Part shown: positions 1 through 6,695 of the stretch, piece by piece
How positions within the stretch are numbered: position 1 is the stretch's first letter
Layout of the letters: each line of letters begins with the position of its first letter
Assembly (NCBI GenBank): GCA_048204295.1
Contig: DBFBLF010000012.1
Coordinates: 1 to 24,764 of the forward strand
Source: Metaruminococcus_A sp900762715
Lineage (GTDB): Bacteria; Bacillota; Clostridia; Oscillospirales; Ruminococcaceae
DNA length: 24,764 bases
Reading direction: 5' to 3'
The notes under the pieces: generated by a model
Seen by the model: the letters and a program-made list of their open reading frames with translations, nothing else
Database searches by the model: none
What the model was told of the DNA's origin: nothing
Position numbers and translations under genes: made by a program

Positions 1-75
1 CGAGGTTGATAGGCTCAATGTGTAAGCACGGTGACGTGTTAAGCTAGCGAGTACTAATCGGTCGAGGGCTTGACC
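1..75 (+). rRNA. 23S ribosomal RNA, 3' end (partial)
   Basis: The window opens inside the last ~75 bases of a bacterial 23S rRNA. The recognisable 3' block is GAGTACTAATCGGTCGAGGG followed by CTTGACC, the conserved end of the molecule. The 5' part lies outside the window. The exact mature 3' end is placed by similarity only and may be off by a few bases. Confidence 0.93.
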
Positions 76-154
76 TACAGGTTTTATGTCTTTCTCTCCG
101 CATTCTTTCCTTTTATTCAGTTTTCAGAGTATCTGCTCTGAGTATGCGCAGTAT

Positions 155-230
<76 letters not shown>

Positions 231-233
231 TAC

Positions 234-308
234 GGCCCGTTGGTCAAGCGGTTAAGACTCCAGCCTCTCACGCTGGCATCGGGGGTTCGATTCCCCCACG
301 GGTCACCA
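234..308 (+). tRNA. tRNA-Glu (anticodon CTC), CCA encoded
   Basis: Acceptor GGCCCGT pairs with ACGGGTC (one G-T pair), then discriminator A and encoded CCA. The anticodon stem CCAGC/GCTGG encloses the loop CTCTCAC, giving anticodon CTC (Glu, GAG codon). It begins 3 nt after tRNA-Lys and ends 2 nt before the 5S rRNA, so it must be released by processing. Confidence 0.95.
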
Positions 309-310
309 TA

Positions 311-426
<116 letters not shown>

Positions 427-439
427 ATATTTGAGTTGC

Positions 440-467
440 GGAGCTGGTAAGTTTATTTATCAGCTCC
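440..467 (+). other. Hairpin in the 5S-tRNA spacer
   Basis: GGAGCTG (440-446) pairs with CAGCTCC (461-467) around a 14-nt loop. No immediate T-run follows, so it is more likely a processing signal or weak read-through terminator than the end of the operon, because two tRNAs follow. Confidence 0.45.
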
Positions 468-486
468 TAATTCGAATTTTAGGTAG

Positions 487-563
487 GGGCCATTAGCTCA
501 GTTGGTTAGAGCAACCGGCTCATAACCGGTCGGTCCGGGGTTCGAGTCCCTGATGGCCCACCA
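487..563 (+). tRNA. tRNA with CAT anticodon (Met or lysidine-type Ile2), CCA encoded
   Basis: Acceptor GGGCCAT pairs with ATGGCCC, then discriminator A and CCA. The anticodon stem ACCGG/CCGGT encloses CTCATAA, giving CAT. Pairing at position 1-72 is a normal G-C, so it is not initiator tRNA. Elongator Met and lysidine-modified Ile2 tRNAs share this loop, and sequence alone does not safely separate them. Confidence 0.93.
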
Positions 564-578
564 TTTTAATGAACATAG

Positions 579-654
579 AGGGGTATAGCTCAGTTGGTAG
601 AGCAGTGGTCTCCAAAACCACGTGCCGAGGGTTCAAGTCCTTCTGCCCCTGCCA
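579..654 (+). tRNA. tRNA-Trp (anticodon CCA), CCA encoded
   Basis: Acceptor AGGGGTA pairs with TGCCCCT, then discriminator G and encoded CCA. The anticodon stem GTGGT/ACCAC encloses CTCCAAA, giving anticodon CCA (Trp). G at the discriminator position is usual for bacterial tRNA-Trp. This is the last gene of the rRNA-tRNA operon. Confidence 0.95.
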
Positions 655-656
655 CA

Positions 657-690
657 CCTGCGGTGAGCAAGTCGCGCATCGCAGGTTTTT
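657..690 (+). terminator. Intrinsic terminator of the rRNA-tRNA operon (first of two)
   Basis: CCTGCGGTG pairs with CATCGCAGG (9 bp with one G-T) around a GC-rich loop, and is followed at once by TTTTTCC. It starts 2 nt after tRNA-Trp. Confidence 0.85.
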
Positions 691-749
691 CCTTTTTAGA
701 CGGAATGCCCGCGAGAAAACGGTATCTTTTTTGCTACCTCTTGACATAT

Positions 750-784
750 CGGAGTAAGCTGTATATTGCTTACTCCGCCTTTTT
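750..784 (+). terminator. Second intrinsic terminator of the rRNA operon
   Basis: CGGAGTAAGC pairs with GCTTACTCCG (10 bp) around an 8-nt AT-rich loop, followed by CCTTTTT. It lies about 60 nt beyond the first terminator, and tandem terminators are common behind highly expressed rRNA operons. Confidence 0.82.
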
Positions 785-856
785 ATGTCGCCGAATAGGC
801 AAGAAAAATCCCCCGGTTGTACCGGGGGTAGGTAAAAAAGCTTTAGCAAAAGGAAG

Positions 857-917
857 AACCTCCAGTGTGGTAGAATGGAGAAGGTCTGGCAACCACACCA
901 TTAAAACACAGGAGGTT
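857..917 (+). promoter_or_regulatory. IS200 leader stem that sequesters the tnpA ribosome binding site
   Basis: AACCTCC (857-863) is complementary to GGAGGTT (911-917), which holds the Shine-Dalgarno GGAGG of tnpA. Nested inside, GTGTGGT (865-871) pairs imperfectly but well with ACCACAC (892-898). Folding would hide the ribosome binding site in the leader RNA. This matches the known translational self-repression of IS200 transposases. Confidence 0.75.
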
Positions 918-925
918 CAAGTCAA

Positions 926-1180
926 ATGAATGACGTAAAAAGCTTATCACATAGTAAGTGGAGAAGCAAGTATCATGTCGTGTTCGCGCCGAAGCATCGA
1001 AGACAAGAGATATATGGAAAAATTAAAGCAGACATAGGCCGGATACTCAGAAATCTATGTGAGCAAAAGGGAGTAGAAATACTGGAAGCGGAGGCATGTC
1101 CGGAACATATACACATACTGGTAAGCATACCGCCAAGTATAAAAGTAATGCGATTGGCGGACTTATTCTGTGCGCCTTGA
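926..1180 (+). pseudogene. tnpA: Truncated IS200-type transposase TnpA (Y1 HUH family)
   Basis: 84 codons survive of a protein normally about 150 residues long. The N-terminal part has the family signature (HSKWRSKYHVVFAPKHRR) and the HUH metal-binding motif in EHIHILVSIPP at about residues 59-69. After about residue 71 the sequence leaves the family and runs into the right-end region of the element. The catalytic tyrosine helix, normally in the C-terminal half, is therefore gone and the protein cannot cleave DNA. The ATG lies 10 nt after GGAGG, which is buried in the leader stem. The element could still move only if a full transposase acted in trans. Confidence 0.88.
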
Positions 1181-1240
1181 GATGCTTGCCTGTAATATGC
1201 CCTTTCAGGGCTTGTGCATACCACGCGTTTATCGCGTGGT

Positions 1241-1500
1241 TTTGATTTCTAGTCGCTTAATATGGATTTACAATAGAGCATTTTCAGCATTTTAGTGGCT
1301 TTTAGATAACTGCCAACAAGGTATAAAAAATAAATGCTATACGAACTCTACTTATTTTAATTGATATGATTAAGGGCTTGCCCCAAAATATCTGCATAAT
1401 CTTCTGACTATTTTATTGTAGAGAATATAGTAAGCTGGCCGCCCGGAATTTGCTCCTGTTGGAAGGGGCGTGCAGTGCTTTTTCAAAAACAGGAAAAACA
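1241..1500. other. AT-rich intergenic stretch with no recognised gene
   Basis: About 260 nt between the IS200 remnant and the terminator of the beta-lactamase-like gene. No open frame with a ribosome binding site, no tRNA-like fold and no convincing promoter was seen. Confidence 0.6.
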
Positions 1501-1530
1501 AAAGGCGGACCAAAAATTGGCCCGCCTTTT
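1501..1530 (-). terminator. Terminator downstream of the beta-lactamase-like gene
   Basis: AAAGGCGG pairs with CCGCCTTT, with an inner CC/GG pair and one mismatch, around an AT-rich loop. Read on the - strand, the stem ends in CTTTTGTTTTTCC. It begins 5 nt past the stop codon of the gene at 1536. Confidence 0.75.
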
Positions 1531-1535
1531 ATCTT

Positions 1536-2726
1536 TTATTCAACCGCCGAATAAACAGCGGGGAGAAGGCGTGAGATACAGTCGAATTTTCCAGGGATCA
1601 TCTGGGTCATGAAGACAACTGCCATTTCCTCCGCCGGGTCGATGCAAAACCAGGTTCCCGCCATGCCGGACCAGCCAAATTCGCCAACGGAACCATTGTG
1701 GCCGTTTTTGTCAAGCTCCATCATGGTGCGGACGCCCAAGCCGTAGCCATAACCAAGATGGTTTTGTTTAAAACAGGAGCGCTGCTGCGGGGTCAGCTGG
1801 TTCGCCGCCATCAGCTCCACTGTTTTACGTCCAAGAATTCTGTTGTTTCCAAGTGTTCCGCCGTTTAACAGCATTTTGGAAAACTTTGCGTAGTCCCCTA
1901 GAGTAGAGACCATTCCGCCCCCGCCTGATTCCAGTTTTTTGGGAGCAAGGAATGAATCGGTATAGCCTTCCGCTTCTACGATGTGATTTGTGTCATCAAT
2001 TTGATAAATTTTGGATAGCCGTTCTGCTTTCTCGGGCGGTACCCAGAAGCCGGTGTCCTCCATACCCAGGGGCTCGAAAATCTCTTCCTTTAAAAATTCG
2101 CCAAACGTTTTCCCGGTCAGCGCACAAATCAGTGCCCCGAGAATATCGTGGGAATAGCCGTACAGCCATTTTTCGCCGGGATGGAAAGCGAGGCCGACGT
2201 TTTGGGCGACCAGTTTTGCCACTTCCAGCGTCCCTTTTCCCTGAACAGCAGGGCTGTGCATCAAAGCTCCCATCTCTTCTGCGGCGGGGCCGGAGTCCTC
2301 CATCCAGGCAAGACCGGAAGTCATGGTGAAAAGGTTGCGGATGGTCAGTGGAGTTTTAGGTGTCTCATAGTATTTTTTGCCATCTTCGTTTATCAAAACC
2401 ACCTTTTGTTCAGCAAATTCTGGAATATAAGCTGAGACAGGGTCGCTGAGAGAAAACAGCCCGCGTTCATATAACATCAGTGCGGCCGTCACGGTAATCG
2501 GTTTGCTCATGGAGTAAATCCGGAAAATTGTGTCGTCTTGAATAGGCTTGGCATTTGCGGCGTCCGCGTAACCAAAGCACTTTTGAAAGGCGGGTTTGCC
2601 GCCCCGTGTGATGTTGATAGAACAGCCCGCGACCTTTTCCTCCTCCACAAAACGGTTCAGCAGGTCGGTTACGTGATACAGTGCTTTTTGATTGAGCCCT
2701 TTGCTTGATGGTTGTTGAAATAACAT
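1536..2726 (-). CDS. Serine beta-lactamase-like hydrolase (class C / family VIII esterase type)
   Basis: 396 residues. The fold family covers class C beta-lactamases, DD-peptidases and family VIII esterases. The nucleophile motif SxxK is seen as S72-M-S-K75 in IYSMSKPIT. The second motif is the tyrosine region WLYGYSHDILG (Y189/Y191), and the C-terminal block HNGSVGEFGWSGMAGTWF forms the third active-site edge. The YSx form and HNG instead of KTG suggest an esterase or peptidase rather than an antibiotic-destroying enzyme (inference). No signal peptide is visible, so it is probably cytoplasmic. The ATG follows GGGAGGAAATTTGTC, a good ribosome binding site. It is a single gene with its own promoter and terminator. 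Confidence 0.88.
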   Translation of the reverse strand: MLFQQPSSKGLNQKALYHVTDLLNRFVEEEKVAGCSINITRGGKPAFQKCFGYADAANAKPIQDDTIFRIYSMSKPITVTAALMLYERGLFSLSDPVSAYIPEFAEQKVVLINEDGKKYYETPKTPLTIRNLFTMTSGLAWMEDSGPAAEEMGALMHSPAVQGKGTLEVAKLVAQNVGLAFHPGEKWLYGYSHDILGALICALTGKTFGEFLKEEIFEPLGMEDTGFWVPPEKAERLSKIYQIDDTNHIVEAEGYTDSFLAPKKLESGGGGMVSTLGDYAKFSKMLLNGGTLGNNRILGRKTVELMAANQLTPQQRSCFKQNHLGYGYGLGVRTMMELDKNGHNGSVGEFGWSGMAGTWFCIDPAEEMAVVFMTQMIPGKFDCISRLLPAVYSAVE

Positions 2727-2753
2727 GACAAATTTCCTCCCTGATTTTTCTTT

Positions 2754-2782
2754 ATCCTAACATAAAAGGGGAGCGGGTGCAA
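2754..2782 (-). promoter_or_regulatory. Sigma-A type promoter of the beta-lactamase-like gene
   Basis: On the - strand, TTGCAC (2777-2782), a 17-nt spacer and TAGGAT (2754-2759). It lies about 30-55 nt upstream of the ATG at 2726. Confidence 0.65.
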
Positions 2783-2802
2783 ATTCTTCCGCAAAACATA
2801 AA

Positions 2803-2838
2803 CAGGCGGAACCAATCTAACCGGATTGGTTCCGCCTG
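2803..2838 (-). terminator. Terminator of the MFS transporter gene
   Basis: A perfect 15-bp stem, CAGGCGGAACCAATC with its complement, around a 6-nt loop. On the - strand it is followed by TTTATGTTTT. It lies 16 nt beyond the MFS stop codon. Confidence 0.85.
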
Positions 2839-2854
2839 CGTTAAACGCGATGTT

Positions 2855-4069
2855 TTATACAGCCGGTTCTATTGCCGTTTTTTCCGTCCGGCGTTTCATC
2901 AATCGAAAGATGAAAAGCCCTGCTATTAGCAAAAGGGGGAAAATGACTGCGGCAAAAAGCCCGACCCGTAGGTTGTCCTCAAAAGCGCCTGAAATAAAGC
3001 CGACAAAGGTGGGACCTCCCGAACAGCCGAGGTCGCCTGCCAGTGCCAAAAAGGCAAACATTGCCGTACCGCCGGCACGGATTTCTTTGGCCGCAATGCT
3101 GAAGGTGCCGGGCCAGAGAATACCGACCGACAGCCCGCAGAGCCCGCAGCCGATCAGGCCGATTAAGGGGATGGGGACAAGGGAAACAAGAAGGTAGCTC
3201 ACAAGACAGAGCCCTCCGCTGAGCAGCATAAAACTTTGAAGGTTGATTTTTTCGCTGAACTTTGCATAGAAGACCCTTGCACTGCCCATTAAAGCGGCAA
3301 AAGCGCAGGGCCCGGCCAGATCACCAATTGCTTTGGATACGCCAAGACCCGACTCTGCAAAGGTTGAAGCCCACTGGCTGACCGACTGCTCGCAGGCGCC
3401 GGCGCACATCATAAGCAAAAGGAGGAGCCAGAATGCTTTCATCCGGACCAGTTTCCGCAGCCCAAGCCCTTCACACTCCCCGGTTAAAGTCCGCAGGGGG
3501 ACCTGCGTGAAATAAAGCGCGTTCAATAAAGGAACGACCGCCCAAATCAGCGCGAGAATTTTCCAATTCTCAATTCCAAAGAGAAAGAAAAACAGGGTGC
3601 TTGCCAAAACAACAAAAACGTGCCCCCAGCAGTAAAAGGAATGAAGCAGGCTCATGGTAGCCTCTTTCCGTTCGGTAGGGCAGGCTTCGACAATTGGACT
3701 GATCAGAACTTCTATCAATCCTCCGCCGACGGCGTAAACCGCAATGGCGATTAACAGTCCAATATACGGATCGGAAAACCACTCGGGAAAGACAGTGAGG
3801 CCGATCAAGCCAATTCCGGCAAAAAGATGCGCGGCGACAATGGAAACCCGGTAGCCAATTTTATCCACAAATTTGGAGGCCAGCAGGTCGACGACCAGCT
3901 GGATGCCAAAATTGATTGTCACCAGAAGCGCTATTTTATCGAGAGAAATGGAATATGTACTCTGAAAGGTCAGAAAGAGAAGGGGAGCAAAATTGTTGAT
4001 GATGGCCTGCACCACATATCCAAGGAAGCTGGCGTAGACCGTGTGGTTGAAGTTATTCCTTATTTTCAC
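2855..4069 (-). CDS. MFS transporter, unknown substrate
   Basis: About 404 residues with the spacing of a 12-helix major facilitator protein. Hydrophobic helices alternate with basic loops, for example FVDKIGYRVS after helix 2, and there is a Gly-rich stretch YAVGGGLIEVLISPIVEACP. The layout resembles fucose-permease/sugar-phosphate type MFS carriers, but the substrate cannot be read. The start is placed at GTG 4069 because AAAGGA lies 9 nt upstream and the protein begins KIRNNFNHTVYASFLGYVVQA. The open frame extends a further 25 codons without a ribosome binding site. The gene has its own promoter and a leader with alternative hairpins and a terminator (4145-4264), so it may be controlled by attenuation. 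Confidence 0.88.
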   Translation of the reverse strand: MKIRNNFNHTVYASFLGYVVQAIINNFAPLLFLTFQSTYSISLDKIALLVTINFGIQLVVDLLASKFVDKIGYRVSIVAAHLFAGIGLIGLTVFPEWFSDPYIGLLIAIAVYAVGGGLIEVLISPIVEACPTERKEATMSLLHSFYCWGHVFVVLASTLFFFLFGIENWKILALIWAVVPLLNALYFTQVPLRTLTGECEGLGLRKLVRMKAFWLLLLLMMCAGACEQSVSQWASTFAESGLGVSKAIGDLAGPCAFAALMGSARVFYAKFSEKINLQSFMLLSGGLCLVSYLLVSLVPIPLIGLIGCGLCGLSVGILWPGTFSIAAKEIRAGGTAMFAFLALAGDLGCSGGPTFVGFISGAFEDNLRVGLFAAVIFPLLLIAGLFIFRLMKRRTEKTAIEPAV

Positions 4070-4144
4070 AGGTATACATCCTTTTTGTTTTTTTGCGGGC
4101 GGAACAATTCTTAAGACAATGCGGGCATTTACCCGGCTCCGCAT

Positions 4145-4172
4145 AAAAATGCCGCCCCTTGGATGGAGCGGC
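4145..4172 (-). terminator. Intrinsic terminator inside the MFS leader
   Basis: On the - strand GCCGCTCC pairs with GGGGCGGC (8 bp with one T-G) around ATCCAA, followed by ATTTTTAT. It lies about 75 nt upstream of the MFS start and also about 100 nt after the tocopherol-cyclase-like gene. It could end that upstream operon, act as an attenuator for the MFS gene, or both. Confidence 0.8.
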
Positions 4173-4229
4173 GTTTCCCGCAGGTTTCACGAACCCTGCG
4201 GAACATTTTTAGCCCGTCCGCAGGAATAC
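4173..4229 (-). promoter_or_regulatory. MFS leader with mutually exclusive hairpins (candidate riboswitch or attenuator)
   Basis: On the - strand, segment 1 CCTGCGG (4218-4224), segment 2 CCGCAGG (4195-4201) and segment 3 CCTGCGG (4178-4184) occur in order. Segment 2 is fully complementary to both 1 and 3, so only one of the two 7-bp stems can form at a time. The 1:2 loop is 16 nt and contains ACGGGCTAAAAATG; the 2:3 loop is GTTCGTGAAA. The terminator at 4145-4172 follows directly. No known riboswitch consensus was recognised with confidence. Confidence 0.55.
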
Positions 4230-4235
4230 AGGTAC

Positions 4236-4264
4236 ACTTTACCATAGAACGATTATCCCGTCAA
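4236..4264 (-). promoter_or_regulatory. Promoter for the MFS leader
   Basis: On the - strand TTGACG (4259-4264), a 17-nt spacer and TAAAGT (4236-4241), starting 9 nt after the stop codon of the upstream gene. Transcription would begin near 4229, giving a leader of about 160 nt before the GTG. Confidence 0.6.
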
Positions 4265-4272
4265 GGGGATTA

Positions 4273-5157
4273 TTATTCAGGACTCCAAGCCGACTCAAAA
4301 CTCGCGGAATCGCTGATTAAATCAAAAATCAGGCGACCTTTCCGGTAAAGGCTGTATTGCACAGTACAGGACACGCTTTCATGGATGGTGCGGTCCATTT
4401 CTCCTGACCGCGGCGCAAAGAGAGGATGGGATTTTTCTTCCAAAAGTTCTACGGTTAGAACCAAGTCCCCCTGCTTTACCGCCGCGAAATCGTTTTTGAC
4501 TGTCAGGATTTTCAATCCCAGGTAGGTTGCAAGGCGGTATTCGTGCCTGTTCAGGATGATGCTTCCAATGCAGCCGTCAAAGTGTGACCTCCTGAACGGG
4601 ATGTCGGCGATTGAAAGCATGATGCAGTTCTTCTCCCAGCTGCACTGGGTCCAGAGATACCGCTTAGGAAAAGAGGAACCGCGGTCTCCCTCCGCATATC
4701 CGTTCCCTTTGTAAAAATGGTATGACCTGCCGTTTAGTATAACACTGCCGTCGACCTGGTGATAGTAGCTGAAAACGCTGTGGCGGCATTGAAGTGCCGG
4801 AACTGCACAGAAAGGCCCCATAATATCATATTTGGGGCGGGTAAAAAGCCCGTATCGGAGCGTACCGTTTATCTGCAGGCCGTCACGGTTGAGCTTCAGC
4901 CGGCAGCCTTTGGAAGAGAAAATATTGTCGCCAAGGCGAATTTGCGTACGCCCCATATCCGCTGAAAACTGGCTTGCAGGGAAGCGCAGGCGGTGGGATC
5001 CGTCAGCGGTGATCACCTGAAGGGAAGCGTAACGGTCGCCACTGCTGTTCCGGTGGATAGACGGAATAAAGGATAAAGTGTCGCGGCCGTTATTTTGTTT
5101 AAAATACCATCCCTCAAAATAAGGGGTGATTTCTTTTTTAGTTTGCGTTGGTTTCAT
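4273..5157 (-). CDS. Tocopherol-cyclase-like protein (beta-barrel lipid-binding fold)
   Basis: About 294 residues. Motifs typical of the tocopherol cyclase family are YFEGWYFKQ near the N-terminus, YHQVDGSVILNGRSYHF in the middle and GYAEGDRGSSFPKRYLWTQCSW. Plants use the family to close the chromanol ring of vitamin E. In anaerobic Firmicutes, which make no tocopherol, the role is unknown and may be lipid or quinone-like ligand binding (inference). No signal peptide. The start is taken as ATG 5157, because AGGAGG lies 9 nt upstream inside the end of the preceding gene; TTG 5160 is possible. The 20-nt overlap with the FAD-Rieske gene suggests translational coupling, so the two proteins probably act together. 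Confidence 0.78.
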   Translation of the reverse strand: MKPTQTKKEITPYFEGWYFKQNNGRDTLSFIPSIHRNSSGDRYASLQVITADGSHRLRFPASQFSADMGRTQIRLGDNIFSSKGCRLKLNRDGLQINGTLRYGLFTRPKYDIMGPFCAVPALQCRHSVFSYYHQVDGSVILNGRSYHFYKGNGYAEGDRGSSFPKRYLWTQCSWEKNCIMLSIADIPFRRSHFDGCIGSIILNRHEYRLATYLGLKILTVKNDFAAVKQGDLVLTVELLEEKSHPLFAPRSGEMDRTIHESVSCTVQYSLYRKGRLIFDLISDSASFESAWSPE

Positions 5158-6592
5158 CAATTAAGTCCTCCTGTGCGGGGTTGTCCAGACGTTTTCCTTT
5201 ATAGTCAAACCGGGAGCCGTGGCAGGGGCAGTCCCAGCTTTTTTCATCCGGGTTCCATTCGAGTTGGCATCCCAGATGAGGGCAACAGATGGAAACGGCG
5301 TAAGAATTTCCGTCCTTATCCTTATATACGCCTATTTTTTCTCCGCCGGCCTCTATAATTCCACCGTGCCCCTCCGGCAGAGCGTCCAGTTCGGCTCGGG
5401 GCGTTTCCAAAAATCTGCGGGACAGGTCGCGCACAGCATGCATGCCTTCCTGCAGGAAAGATTTTGCAGAAGCTCCGGGGGTAAATCTCTGGGGGGAGAA
5501 AACTTCTGCAAAGGGATTGTTCCGCTCCAGAATCAGGTCGGTAATCAAATTTGCGGCAACCATTGCGGAAGTCATCCCCCATTTTTGGAAACCGGTCGCT
5601 ACATACCAGTTGGGGGTTGATTCGGAAAACTGGCCGATATAAGGAATGCTGTCCAGCGGTATACAATCCTGTGCCGACCAGCATGCAGTCTCAATGCTTT
5701 CCGGCCAGAGCTCCCGCGCTTTTTCCCGCAGCCGTCTGTATTTTCCGCCAGGCCGGTTTTCACCGGTACGGTGGCTTCCTCCGCCGAACAGCAGATATTC
5801 GCCTGCATTGCGAAGCGACCAGCCATCTTCCTGATCGATGCCCAGGTACATCCCATTTAGCTGCACAGCGTTTTTCAGTGCCAATACATAACTGCGCTCT
5901 TGGTGCATCCTCATAAAGTAGTACCCGGGAACGTTTGGGAATGGGTAATGGGCCGCGAAAACCACCGCTTCTGCCGTCACGGTTCCATGGTTTGTTTCCA
6001 CCCTGTTTCCGTCAACCGACAGCACCTTTGTCCCTTCGCAGAGATCGATATCCTTTGAAACCCCCTGTAAAAATTTTAGAGGGTGGAATTGCGCCTGGCT
6101 GTCGAACCGTACGGCGCCTTTCACCGCGAAGGGAAGTTCTGTTTGATTGACAAAAGCGGCGTTGATTCCCAGCTTTGCCGCAGTCTCAGCTTCCCGCATC
6201 AAAGGATCCTCTTCTTTCAGCGAATAGAGAAACGCGGATTTTTCCTCAAAATCACAGTCAAGCTGCTCGGCTGTAATCAGCTTTTTATAATCGTCAATGG
6301 CTTTTTGGTTTGCTCCTGCATACTGGCGAGCTGCTTCTTCCCCAAGCGTTTCAATCAGCTTATTATAGATGAGCCCGTGCTGGGATGTAATTTTAGCCGT
6401 TGTATTCCGGGTTTGACCGCTTGCGATAGTCCGCTCTTCCAGCACCAGAGGGTGAAAGCCGTTTTGCCTCAGGCGGTAGGCGGTAAGAATTCCCGCCATG
6501 CCGCCTCCGATCACGGCAACATCGACCTTTCGGTTGCCGCTTAAAGGAGGGCGGGAACTGATTTCAGTTGCTTTACTCCAAATAGATTCCAT
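5138..6592 (-). CDS. FAD-dependent oxidoreductase with C-terminal Rieske [2Fe-2S] domain
   Basis: About 484 residues. The N-terminal DAO-type Rossmann fold shows VDVAVIGGGMAGILTAYRL (GGGxxG at about residues 29-34) and a SGQTRNTTAKITSQHG segment typical of this family. The last ~55 residues are a Rieske domain with CPHLGC and CPCHGS. Both ligand pairs (C437/H439, C455/H458) and the disulfide pair (C442/C457) are present, so the cluster should assemble. Electrons likely pass from the flavin substrate site to the cluster or back; the substrate is unknown. The start is either ATG 6592 (AGAGG 11 nt upstream, family-like SIW N-terminus) or GTG 6604. It is the first gene of an operon with the tocopherol-cyclase-like gene. 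Confidence 0.9.
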   Translation of the reverse strand: MESIWSKATEISSRPPLSGNRKVDVAVIGGGMAGILTAYRLRQNGFHPLVLEERTIASGQTRNTTAKITSQHGLIYNKLIETLGEEAARQYAGANQKAIDDYKKLITAEQLDCDFEEKSAFLYSLKEEDPLMREAETAAKLGINAAFVNQTELPFAVKGAVRFDSQAQFHPLKFLQGVSKDIDLCEGTKVLSVDGNRVETNHGTVTAEAVVFAAHYPFPNVPGYYFMRMHQERSYVLALKNAVQLNGMYLGIDQEDGWSLRNAGEYLLFGGGSHRTGENRPGGKYRRLREKARELWPESIETACWSAQDCIPLDSIPYIGQFSESTPNWYVATGFQKWGMTSAMVAANLITDLILERNNPFAEVFSPQRFTPGASAKSFLQEGMHAVRDLSRRFLETPRAELDALPEGHGGIIEAGGEKIGVYKDKDGNSYAVSICCPHLGCQLEWNPDEKSWDCPCHGSRFDYKGKRLDNPAQEDLIDETNAN

Positions 6593-6669
6593 TTTATTTG
6601 TCACCTCTCTCCAATAGGATGGTCAGAAAGAGGCGCGTTTAGTCCTGCGTTCTTACTATAAAAAGAAAA

Positions 6670-6690
6670 ACACGGCGCTTATCGCCGTGT
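6670..6690 (-). terminator. Terminator of the diguanylate cyclase gene
   Basis: ACACGGCG pairs with CGCCGTGT around CTTAT. On the - strand it is followed by TTTTTCTTTTTATAG. It begins 6 nt past the stop codon at 6696. Confidence 0.85.
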
Positions 6691-6695
6691 TTAAA

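Larger units (their letters stand above)
810..1240 (+). mobile_element. Internally deleted IS200/IS605-family insertion sequence
   Basis: The element has subterminal hairpins rather than terminal inverted repeats, as expected for HUH/Y1 single-strand transposing IS200 elements. The left hairpin is CCCCCGGT-TGT-ACCGGGGG (810-828). The right hairpins are GCCCT-TTC-AGGGC (1199-1211) and ACCACGCG-TTTAT-CGCGTGGT (1220-1240). Between them lies the N-terminal half of TnpA with its structured leader. Full IS200 elements are roughly 0.6-0.7 kb and this one is about 0.43 kb, so some 200-300 bp are missing internally. It sits just behind the rRNA operon terminators. Exact cleavage ends cannot be fixed without comparing copies. 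Confidence 0.8.

Noticed and set aside
4173..4229. A T-box, TPP, ZTP or fluoride riboswitch in the MFS leader
   Set aside because: None of the conserved cores of these classes was seen. Only the switching hairpins, promoter and terminator are supported, so it is left as an unnamed candidate.
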